DNA of 64,000 nucleotides from an uncultured Prevotellaceae bacterium. Lineage in GTDB: Bacteria > Bacteroidota > Bacteroidia > Bacteroidales > Bacteroidaceae. The stretch lies in assembly GCA_902761905.1 (NCBI GenBank), contig CACWMK010000008.1, positions 1-64,000 on the forward strand, written 5' to 3'. Both the position numbers and the translations under genes were made by a program. Shown one piece after another: positions 32,742-39,513 of this stretch (within the stretch, counting starts at the first letter, position 1; every line of letters begins with the position of its first letter). A model generated the notes under the pieces. The model was not told the DNA's origin, did no database searches, and worked only from the letters and a program-made list of their open reading frames with translations.

Positions 32742-34640
32742 ATGAAGTATCTAAGCAGATTACTATTTATGGCAATGACTGCATGCATGTTGCAGCCTGC
32801 TATGGCGGCTACCAAAAAGAAGTTTCAGAATTTCAAAGTGTCAACCTACATTCGTGCGCAGGATGTGGCTCGGATGGATGATGACAAGTTCCTTAAGTCA
32901 ACATGGGAGGTTGTGAGTTCTCAGGTAGATCTTGACAAGATTTACCTGGAAACCCATCGTGACGCCTTCACCGTACCTGAAAAGACTATGCTAAAGGTAA
33001 AGAAATTCTTTCAGTCTAAGGGATTAGAGGTTGGTGGCGGTATCACCTACACCCGCAGCGAACCAACCGATTTCGAAACCTACAGCTACGCGCGCGCAGA
33101 TGAGCGTAAGATAGTAAAAGAGGTGGCCGAGTACACCGCCAGACTCTTTGATGATTTTATTCTCGATGACTTCTTCTTTATCGACCTTAAAAACGATGAC
33201 GAGATAGCCGCTAAGGGTAGTAAGAGCTGGACCGAATACCGCTTGCGCCTGATGGCAGATGCTGGTCGCGAGTTGGTGGTTAATCCTGCTAAGGCTGTTA
33301 ATCCTAAAGTGAAGGTCATCGTAAAATATCCCAACTGGTACGATCATTTTCATGGTCTTGGATTTAATCTTGAAGAAGAACCCGCATATTTCGATGGGAT
33401 ATGGACTGGTACGGAGACCCGCGATCCGGGCTCTGCTCAGCACTTGCAAAACTATCTCAGCTATAATGTGGTGCGCTATTTCGATAATATCGCCCCTAAT
33501 AAAAACGGAGGCGGTTGGGTTGATGCCGGCGGTATCCATATGAGCATGGACCGCTATGCTGAGCAGCTTCATCTTACTATGCTTTCGAAGACTCCCGAGA
33601 TTATCTTATGGAACTACATGCAGCTCTGCGATGTTAAGATTTCACCACAGCAGCGTGCTAAATGGCAGGATGCAAACAGTAGCTTCAATTATGATGAGAT
33701 AGTGAAGCCTTTCGTTCGAAATGGCAAGACCATCACTCCAACCACTCTGGCCCGTTATGCCGATGTTACCCTACACCAGACGGATTTGCTCGTCGGTCAA
33801 CTGGGCAATCCTATTGGTCTTGTAAGTTATAAGCCATATCACTCGTCAGGCGAAGACTTCTTGCAGAACTATCTTGGCATGATTGGTCTGCCTATGGATA
33901 TGCATCCAGAGTTTCTTACCGACCGCCAGCAGATATTGCTTACCGAACAGGCTGCTAAAGATCCGCAGATTGTCGAGAAGATAAAGGCTCAACTCCGTAA
34001 GGGCGGAGATGTCATAATCACCACAGGATTGCTGAAAGCCATCCGCTCTGAAATTGCTGACGTGTGCGAACTATATTGTGGCGACTTGAAGGCTATTGTC
34101 AATGATTTCGGCTATTCAGGCAAGTCAGAGCGCGAATTCATTATTCCGCAGGTTAAGTACTTTACCAACGATGCCTGGGAGGTTGTTTCAGCAGGTCGCC
34201 CACTCAATGGTGGCGTGTCTGGCTATCCCATCCTTTTGCGCGATACCTATTCTAAAGGTATGCTCTTTGTTCTGACGATACCTGATGACTATGGCAACCT
34301 ATATGATTTCCCGGCAGGTGCACTTAATATCATCCGTCGCGCTATGAGTAAGGACCTTGGCGTCTATATCGAAGGTCCGTCAAAGGTTTCGCTGTTCCCC
34401 TACGACAATAAGACGATGGTAGTCGAGAACTTCAATGATGAGGCTGTAAGCATCCGTGTGGTAGTATGCGCCAAGGTCGGCTCTATGCGTAATCTCCTCA
34501 CTGGTAACCAGTATTCTCCTGCAGTGATTCCTGCGATGCCTCCAATGTGGGGCCGCAATCGTTTCTTCGGATACCCTGATGGCTCAACAGTATTCGACAT
34601 TAACATTCCTGCCCATAGCTATGTAGGTTTGGGCTACTAG
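32742..34640 (+). CDS. Secreted putative glycosidase with barrel and GATase/trimerisation-like domain, family unassigned
   Basis: The protein has 632 residues from the ATG at 32742, with signal peptide MKYLSRLLFMAMTACMLQPAMA. The middle resembles a (beta/alpha)8 barrel of the GH-A kind: GLEVGGGITYTRSE, ILDDFFFID, VIVKYPNWYDHFHGLG, DGIWTGTETRD. Residues about 420-560 (KGGDVIITTGLL and on) resemble the GATase-like trimerisation domain of GH42-type beta-galactosidases. The C-terminus is a small beta domain. I recall a similar plan for GH164 but cannot confirm it. The candidate catalytic acids are in LDDFFFID and GTETRD. Function beyond carbohydrate hydrolysis is not claimed. Confidence 0.55.
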   Translation: MKYLSRLLFMAMTACMLQPAMAATKKKFQNFKVSTYIRAQDVARMDDDKFLKSTWEVVSSQVDLDKIYLETHRDAFTVPEKTMLKVKKFFQSKGLEVGGGITYTRSEPTDFETYSYARADERKIVKEVAEYTARLFDDFILDDFFFIDLKNDDEIAAKGSKSWTEYRLRLMADAGRELVVNPAKAVNPKVKVIVKYPNWYDHFHGLGFNLEEEPAYFDGIWTGTETRDPGSAQHLQNYLSYNVVRYFDNIAPNKNGGGWVDAGGIHMSMDRYAEQLHLTMLSKTPEIILWNYMQLCDVKISPQQRAKWQDANSSFNYDEIVKPFVRNGKTITPTTLARYADVTLHQTDLLVGQLGNPIGLVSYKPYHSSGEDFLQNYLGMIGLPMDMHPEFLTDRQQILLTEQAAKDPQIVEKIKAQLRKGGDVIITTGLLKAIRSEIADVCELYCGDLKAIVNDFGYSGKSEREFIIPQVKYFTNDAWEVVSAGRPLNGGVSGYPILLRDTYSKGMLFVLTIPDDYGNLYDFPAGALNIIRRAMSKDLGVYIEGPSKVSLFPYDNKTMVVENFNDEAVSIRVVVCAKVGSMRNLLTGNQYSPAVIPAMPPMWGRNRFFGYPDGSTVFDINIPAHSYVGLGY

Positions 34641-34648
34641 ATACAATT

Positions 34649-34676
34649 ATCCCTCGCTCAAAACTGGGCGAGGGAT
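34649..34676. terminator. Hairpin between the glycosidase-like gene and the cysS 3'-end relic
   Basis: ATCCCTCGC (34649-34657) pairs perfectly with GCGAGGGAT (34668-34676). It lacks a strong U-run on the plus strand. If the cysS relic marks the former end of cysS, this stem would once have served both convergent genes. Confidence 0.6.
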
Positions 34677-34690
34677 TAATATATGTTTAC

Positions 34691-34733
34691 TTGTTCAGTT
34701 TCCAGGTTACACCATCCTTGGTGTCCTTCACCT
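34691..34733 (-). repeat. 43-bp copy of the cysS 3' end (candidate attL)
   Basis: These 43 bp are identical to 62319-62361, the last codons of cysS, and have the same orientation. Read on the minus strand they encode [14 protein letters not shown] and run into a TAA stop at 34687-34689. The real cysS instead ends in TGA, so the flanks differ while the core is exact. Inside lies the dyad ACACCA-TCCT-TGGTGT (34709-34724), a shape seen in tyrosine-recombinase core sites. No other part of cysS is present here. Confidence 0.85.
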
Positions 34734-34760
34734 AGGTACCCGCACCAATCATATATAAAG

Positions 34761-34807
34761 TAAAAAAAATATCCGCCGAGATTCTCATCCGATGAGAGTC
34801 TCGGCGG
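34761..34807 (-). terminator. Rho-independent terminator of the hem operon
   Basis: On the minus strand CCGCCGAGACTCTCAT pairs with ATGAGAATCTCGGCGG (one mismatch), followed by ATATTTTTTTTAC. It begins 16 nt after the hemL stop. Confidence 0.85.
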
Positions 34808-34822
34808 TTTTGGAAGAAACAG

Positions 34823-36133
34823 TTAATCGATACTTTCGGCTATGCTTTTCAGTACGTAATCGAGAATCTCTGGGGTGTGAGTCTCGGATATGAAATTGCC
34901 CTCAAACTGCGACGGACTAACGTAGATGCCGCGACTGAGCATGTTGCGGAAGTAGCGGGCAAAGCGTTGCTGGTCGGAGCGCTGCGTGTCCTTGAAGTTG
35001 CGCACGGGGCTATCGTTGAAGTGCTCTGATCCATCAGCTTTGCTTGAAAAGAATAATGTGAACATGGAGCCGCATCGGTTCAGCTGGATGCCCCTGCCGG
35101 CAATGATTTGCTCGAGTTTGGTAATGAAATCATCGCTCTTACGCTCTAACGCCTCGTAGAAGCCAGGTTGCGACAATTGTCTGACGGTCTCGATGCCCGC
35201 AGCCATAGCCACAGGATTGCCGCTCAGTGTGCCAGCCTGATACACAGGTCCCTCGGGAGCCAGAACCCTCATGATGTCTTCGCGACCTCCAAAGGCCGCT
35301 GCGGGGAATCCGCCGCCTACAATCTTGCCGACGGTAGTCATGTCGGGCATGATGCCAAAGCGCTGCTGTGCACCGCCGAATGCCAGACGGAAGCCTGTAA
35401 TCACCTCGTCGAAGATAAGTATGGCGCCATACTGTTCGGTCACCTCGCGCGTAGCCTTCAGAAAGTCCTCAGTAGGCACCACCACCCCCATGTTGCAAGC
35501 CACAGGCTCGATGATGAGTGCTGCCACCTCGTGGCCATGCTCGGCAAAGAAACAGTGCAGCGCCTCGGTGTCGTTGTAGGGCAGCACTGCTGTATATCTC
35601 ACAAACCCGTCGGGTACACCAGCCGACGAGGCATTGGTGATGTTGGCTACACCCGACCCTGCCGACACCAGTAGATGGTCGGCATGACCGTGATAGTTGC
35701 CCTCGAACTTGACGAGCAGGTTGCGACCAGTGAATCCACGCGCCACACGTATTGCCGACATAGTGGCCTCGGTACCGCTGTTGACAAAGCGCAGGCGCTC
35801 CATCGAGGGGAATGCCTGGCGCACTTTTTCGGCTAGTATGGTTTCGCTGACGGTAGGTATGCCGTAGCTGCTGCCGCGCCATACGGCGTCGATGGCCGCC
35901 TGACTGACACGCTCGTTGTTGTGCCCTAGGATGAATACACCCCACGACATACAGAAGTCGATGATTCTGTTGTCGTCGATATCGGTGAGGTAGGCACCCT
36001 TGGCCTCCTTGACAAATAGTGGCGTGGTGCCCACGCTCTTCAGTGCCCTTACAGGACTGTTGACGCCACCTGGAATCACCCGCTGTGCCTGTTCAAAGGC
36101 GGCTGCTGATAGTATGCGTTCGTTTATGCCCAT
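34823..36133 (-). CDS. hemL: Glutamate-1-semialdehyde 2,1-aminomutase
   Basis: The 436-residue protein converts glutamate-1-semialdehyde to 5-aminolevulinate with PLP. The PLP Lys270 lies in TTVGKIVGGGFPAAAFGG, and FDEVITGFRL binds the cofactor ring. The N-terminus has the family start PGGVNSPVRA. The length is normal. It is the last of four overlapping minus-strand genes (hemA-hemC, hemD, hemB, hemL; 10-nt overlap with hemB). The set makes uroporphyrinogen III. Since the divergent genes are sulfite reductase and CysG, the product is most likely siroheme rather than haem; no hemE or later haem gene is in the window. Confidence 0.96.
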   Translation of the reverse strand: MGINERILSAAAFEQAQRVIPGGVNSPVRALKSVGTTPLFVKEAKGAYLTDIDDNRIIDFCMSWGVFILGHNNERVSQAAIDAVWRGSSYGIPTVSETILAEKVRQAFPSMERLRFVNSGTEATMSAIRVARGFTGRNLLVKFEGNYHGHADHLLVSAGSGVANITNASSAGVPDGFVRYTAVLPYNDTEALHCFFAEHGHEVAALIIEPVACNMGVVVPTEDFLKATREVTEQYGAILIFDEVITGFRLAFGGAQQRFGIMPDMTTVGKIVGGGFPAAAFGGREDIMRVLAPEGPVYQAGTLSGNPVAMAAGIETVRQLSQPGFYEALERKSDDFITKLEQIIAGRGIQLNRCGSMFTLFFSSKADGSEHFNDSPVRNFKDTQRSDQQRFARYFRNMLSRGIYVSPSQFEGNFISETHTPEILDYVLKSIAESID

Positions 36134-37095
36134 CGCTTCATGTATTCTTTAGCGTAATACGAAATGATATACTGTGCACCAGCGCGCTTGATGGCAATCA
36201 GACTCTCGAACACCACGCGCTGCTCGTCAAGATAGCCCAACTTGGCAGCAGCCTTCAGCATCGAGTACTCGCCGCTCACCTGGTATGCCACCATCGGTAT
36301 GCCAGGGAATCGCTCCTTGCCGCGTGCTATCATGTCGAGATAAGGCATAGCAGGCTTCACCATAGTCCAGTCGGCACCCTCGTCGATGTCGGCGGCAATC
36401 TCCTCCAGTCCCTGGTCGTGGGTGCGGTAGTCCATCTGATAAGTCTTGCGGTCACCGAAGGCAGGTGCCGAGTCGGCAGCATCGCGGAACGGGCCATAGA
36501 ACGCCGAGGCATACTTGGCCGAGTAAGCCAGAATCTTGCACTTGTCGCGCAGTCCTGCCTCGCGCAGTCGCTTGTCCAGTGCCTCTATCTGTCCGTCCAT
36601 CATGGCCGACGGAGCCACAAAGTCGGCACCGGCCTTGGCGTGCACGTATGCCATCTCGGCCAGCAGGGGCAGGGTAGAGTCGTTTTCCACGTCATGATTG
36701 TGCAGCAGTCCGCAGTGGCCGTGACTGGTGTATTCGCACAGACAAACGTCGGTGATGACGCACATCTCTGGCTGGGTAGCCTTGATGGCCCTGACAGCGC
36801 GGCATACCAGCGCATCCTCGGCATAGGCCAGCGATCCGCGCTCGTCCTTTTGTGCGTCGTCGATGACGCCAAACAGTAGCACCTTGTCGATGCCTAACGC
36901 ATATACTTGCTTGATGTCCTCTACGAGCGTGTCGATAGAATAGCGGAAGATGCCGGGCATGGTACTTATCTCGTCCTTCACATGCTCGCCCTCTACGACA
37001 AAGTAGGGATAGATAAAGTCCTTCACATCTACACTCACGTCGGCATAGTGGTCGCGTGTAGCTTGATCCTTGCGTAATTCTCTGAATCGTTTCAT
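36124..37095 (-). CDS. hemB: Porphobilinogen synthase
   Basis: The 323-residue protein condenses two 5-aminolevulinate molecules to porphobilinogen. It carries the Schiff-base lysines in ILAYSAKYASAFYGPFRDAA and VKPAMPYLD, and the signature DFVAPSAMMDGQI. The region CLCEYTSHGHCG holds Cys and His of the metal site, pointing to a zinc-type enzyme. It overlaps hemD by 4 nt and hemL by 10 nt. Confidence 0.96.
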   Translation of the reverse strand: MKRFRELRKDQATRDHYADVSVDVKDFIYPYFVVEGEHVKDEISTMPGIFRYSIDTLVEDIKQVYALGIDKVLLFGVIDDAQKDERGSLAYAEDALVCRAVRAIKATQPEMCVITDVCLCEYTSHGHCGLLHNHDVENDSTLPLLAEMAYVHAKAGADFVAPSAMMDGQIEALDKRLREAGLRDKCKILAYSAKYASAFYGPFRDAADSAPAFGDRKTYQMDYRTHDQGLEEIAADIDEGADWTMVKPAMPYLDMIARGKERFPGIPMVAYQVSGEYSMLKAAAKLGYLDEQRVVFESLIAIKRAGAQYIISYYAKEYMKRWA

Positions 37096-37736
37096 AAGTC
37101 TTGTATTTTTATTTGAGTTTCGAAATATTTTCGGGTGATGGGGCCTCGCGTCTCGTACACCTTGTCGGCAGGCAGCGAACCATAGATGCTGACGAAGTGG
37201 CTGATGGTGGACGGCGATGTGAACACGATGCGGTCTATTGTGCCAAGGTCAACCCTCTGTGGTGCAGCCGGCATACGGTTGTGATAGGCGGTGACGGTGG
37301 TCACCTTGAATCCGTGGTATCGCAGACCGTCGGGGATGATGCTGAGCGCAATGTCTGAGCGCGGTATGAGCACGCTGCCCCGGGGCTGAGCCCTGAACCA
37401 CTGGATGACGCTGTAGGAATTGTCGAAGGCGGGCTGACTGACATTGGCGAACCCAGCCTGCAGCAGGGCTGCGGTGGTGGTGCTGCCGATGGACACGATG
37501 CGTACATACGGAGGCAGAGGCTGGGGCAGAAATATGGCAAAGTGGCTGACGGCAAAGCGGCTGGTGAACAGCAGATAGTCGTAGCTGTTGATGTCGGCGG
37601 CAGCCTGGCGCAGTGCGCTGTCATCGCCCATTGCTACTATCTCTAGCAGCGGTGTGCATACCACATCGGTGCCATAGCGCTGACGCACATGGCTGATATT
37701 GTCGCTGGTGATGATTCCCGTGTAGAGTGTCGTCAT
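37092..37736 (-). CDS. hemD: Uroporphyrinogen-III synthase (short form)
   Basis: The 214-residue protein has the two-domain HemD fold. Landmarks are YDYLLFTSRFAVSHF in domain 1, VRIVSIGSTTTAALLQAGF at the hinge and DRIVFTSPSTISHFVSIYG in domain 2. It ring-closes hydroxymethylbilane to uroporphyrinogen III. It is somewhat shorter than the usual length of about 250 and ends abruptly, KYFETQIKIQDL. It is poorly conserved as usual, so the operon context adds much of the confidence. It overlaps both neighbours by 4 nt. Confidence 0.88.
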   Translation of the reverse strand: MTTLYTGIITSDNISHVRQRYGTDVVCTPLLEIVAMGDDSALRQAAADINSYDYLLFTSRFAVSHFAIFLPQPLPPYVRIVSIGSTTTAALLQAGFANVSQPAFDNSYSVIQWFRAQPRGSVLIPRSDIALSIIPDGLRYHGFKVTTVTAYHNRMPAAPQRVDLGTIDRIVFTSPSTISHFVSIYGSLPADKVYETRGPITRKYFETQIKIQDL

Positions 37737-39262
37737 AGAATGCTGCCTTTGGAAAAGAGTGTTTTCAGGTCCTCGCGTCCCTTGCGGGCGGTGATGGCCA
37801 GACGACCCTGCATGGGGTGTGTGGCAAAGGGCAGCACCTCGGTTATCTCATCCTGCATGCCCAGTCGCTTCAGGGCGCATGTGGCCACGATGGCGGCATC
37901 CACCTTGCCGCTGCGTACCAGTTGCACACGGTCTTCGATACATCCGCGAATGCCCACAATCTCTACGTCGGGGCGCAGCGCCATTAGTTCCTTGCGGCGC
38001 AGTTGCGAACTTGTGCCAATCCTGCTGCCCGGGGGCAGCTGGGCCAGTGTCAAGTGGTCGCGGCTCACCAGCGAGTCGGTCTTGTCGAAAGCCTCGTAGA
38101 GCGCTATCACTTCTAGTCCGTCGTTGAGTTTCTCAGGCAGGTCCTTGGCCGAGTGGATGGCTATGTCGGCCTCGCCCCTGAGCAGAGCCTGGTCCAGTTC
38201 GCGGGTGAACATATCATCGGGAGCCTTGCCGTCCAGCAGCGAAATCTTCTGGTGTTTGTCGCCGAAAGACTGTTGTATCTTGAGTTCGTAGAGCACGTGT
38301 GGCAGGCGGTTCATCACCTCTTGCACCTGCAGTTGCGACAGTTTGCTGCTGCGCGCCACTATGCGCACGGTCTTGTAGCTGCGGCGGCGCTCCATGATCT
38401 CGCGCAGCACCCCTATCTCGTGCTCAATCATCTGTTCGGCCTTGTTCACCTCGTCGCTACGGATGGCGATGTTGTCCTGCACCTTGTGCTCCACGTCCTG
38501 CAGATTGTAGAGGGTCACATTGTTATATTCGGTCACGGCAGGGTCAATGTCTCGCGGAAAAGCCAGGTCAATGGCCAGCAGTGGTCGCTCGGTGTTAAGG
38601 TCTTCCATGTAGATGATGGCTTGCTCTGACGATGTGGCACTAATCAGTATGTCAGTATCCTTCAGGAAATCACCCTTCTCGCTCAGCGGTCGCACGTCAA
38701 TGCCGTAGGGCTCAGCCATCCTGCGGGCTTTCTCTTCGGTGCGGTTGGCCAGAATCATAACCTTGGCACCCTTGTTTTTCAGAAACTTTACGATGTCCTC
38801 GGTCAGCTTGTTCACGCCGATGATGGTGATGTGTGCATTCACAAGGTCCATGTGCTGCTGCTCGATAATCTCGATGGCAGCCAGACTGTGGCTCACGGCA
38901 CCCTGTGATATCTGTGTCTCCGTTCTTACGCGTTTGCCTATCTGCAGGGCGCACTCGAAGAGCTTATGCAGTCCTGCCGACAGTTTCATACCGTTGTTGA
39001 GGGCTTTCTGGTAGGCCTCCTTTACCTGTCCCTGCACGGCGCGCTCGCCCACAATGGCCGACTCCAGGCCGCATACCACGCGGAACAGGTGTCGCGCCAC
39101 CTCGTCGGGCACCTCGCCATCGCCATAGTAAAGCTCTACACGATTACAGGTCTGCAGGAATACCGACGGACTTCCGTTGGTGTTGCGACATAGTCTTTTG
39201 AAGTAATTCTCACGTTCATCTAACGATGTGTTGAGATGGTTGGTGGATATGTATTGTATCAT
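37733..39262 (-). CDS. hemA-hemC: Fusion of glutamyl-tRNA reductase and a short hydroxymethylbilane synthase lacking the cofactor domain
   Basis: The 509-residue protein has two parts. Residues 1-about 290 are glutamyl-tRNA reductase, with catalytic Cys39 in LQTCNRVELYY and a nucleotide-binding domain. The dimerisation domain is reduced to one helix. Residues 298-509 are hydroxymethylbilane synthase: VRIVARSSKLSQLQ, HSAKDLP (Lys373, Asp374) and GTSSQLRR. The usual RGN is here RGC (Cys441). The sequence ends shortly after GRLAITARKG, where normal HemC (about 300 residues) goes on to domain 3 with the dipyrromethane-cofactor cysteine in GGCQVP. That domain is absent. It is first gene of the hem operon. 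How the cofactor is held is unknown. Confidence 0.9.
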   Translation of the reverse strand: MIQYISTNHLNTSLDERENYFKRLCRNTNGSPSVFLQTCNRVELYYGDGEVPDEVARHLFRVVCGLESAIVGERAVQGQVKEAYQKALNNGMKLSAGLHKLFECALQIGKRVRTETQISQGAVSHSLAAIEIIEQQHMDLVNAHITIIGVNKLTEDIVKFLKNKGAKVMILANRTEEKARRMAEPYGIDVRPLSEKGDFLKDTDILISATSSEQAIIYMEDLNTERPLLAIDLAFPRDIDPAVTEYNNVTLYNLQDVEHKVQDNIAIRSDEVNKAEQMIEHEIGVLREIMERRRSYKTVRIVARSSKLSQLQVQEVMNRLPHVLYELKIQQSFGDKHQKISLLDGKAPDDMFTRELDQALLRGEADIAIHSAKDLPEKLNDGLEVIALYEAFDKTDSLVSRDHLTLAQLPPGSRIGTSSQLRRKELMALRPDVEIVGIRGCIEDRVQLVRSGKVDAAIVATCALKRLGMQDEITEVLPFATHPMQGRLAITARKGREDLKTLFSKGSIL

Positions 39263-39311
39263 ACGTGTTTGTTGTTATAAATCCGATTCTTGTTGTCAAT
39301 TAAATCGGGTG

Positions 39312-39319
39312 CAAAGGTA
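39312..39319 (-). promoter_or_regulatory. -7 element of the hem operon
   Basis: Minus-strand TACCTTTG followed by CACCCG lies 49 nt before the ATG at 39262. The shared dyad at 39379-39396 is 59 nt upstream of it. Confidence 0.65.
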
Positions 39320-39378
39320 GGATTTTCTCCGCTTTTTTGCAATCATTATTTACATGGATTGAAGGCGGAGTGGCAAAT

Positions 39379-39396
39379 ATAACATAATGATGGTAT
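39379..39396. promoter_or_regulatory. Shared sulfur-regulon dyad, site A (hem / sulfite reductase intergenic)
   Basis: ATAACAT-AATG-ATGGTAT is a near-perfect inverted repeat of the consensus ATACCAT-N4-ATGGTAT (13 of 14 arm positions). It lies between the divergent hem and sulfite reductase promoters. A further exact half-site ATGGTAT is at 39415-39421, 48 nt upstream of the plus-strand -7 element. Confidence 0.55.
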
Positions 39397-39469
39397 CCGT
39401 GCTCTAACGCAAACATGGTATTTTTAGAAATTGCCTCGTAAAACCTATACGTTTGTAGGAAAAAGACCG

Positions 39470-39477
39470 TACCTTTG
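39470..39477 (+). promoter_or_regulatory. -7 element of the sulfite reductase operon
   Basis: TACCTTTG followed by CCGCC lies 36 nt before the ATG at 39514. Confidence 0.65.
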
Positions 39478-39513
39478 CCGCCAGAATTTTAATCATTTAA
39501 GCATCGAAATAAT

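Noticed and set aside
36085-36879. A 264-codon plus-strand frame over hemB and hemL
   Set aside because: Antisense to well-conserved enzymes; no promoter, no recognisable domain.
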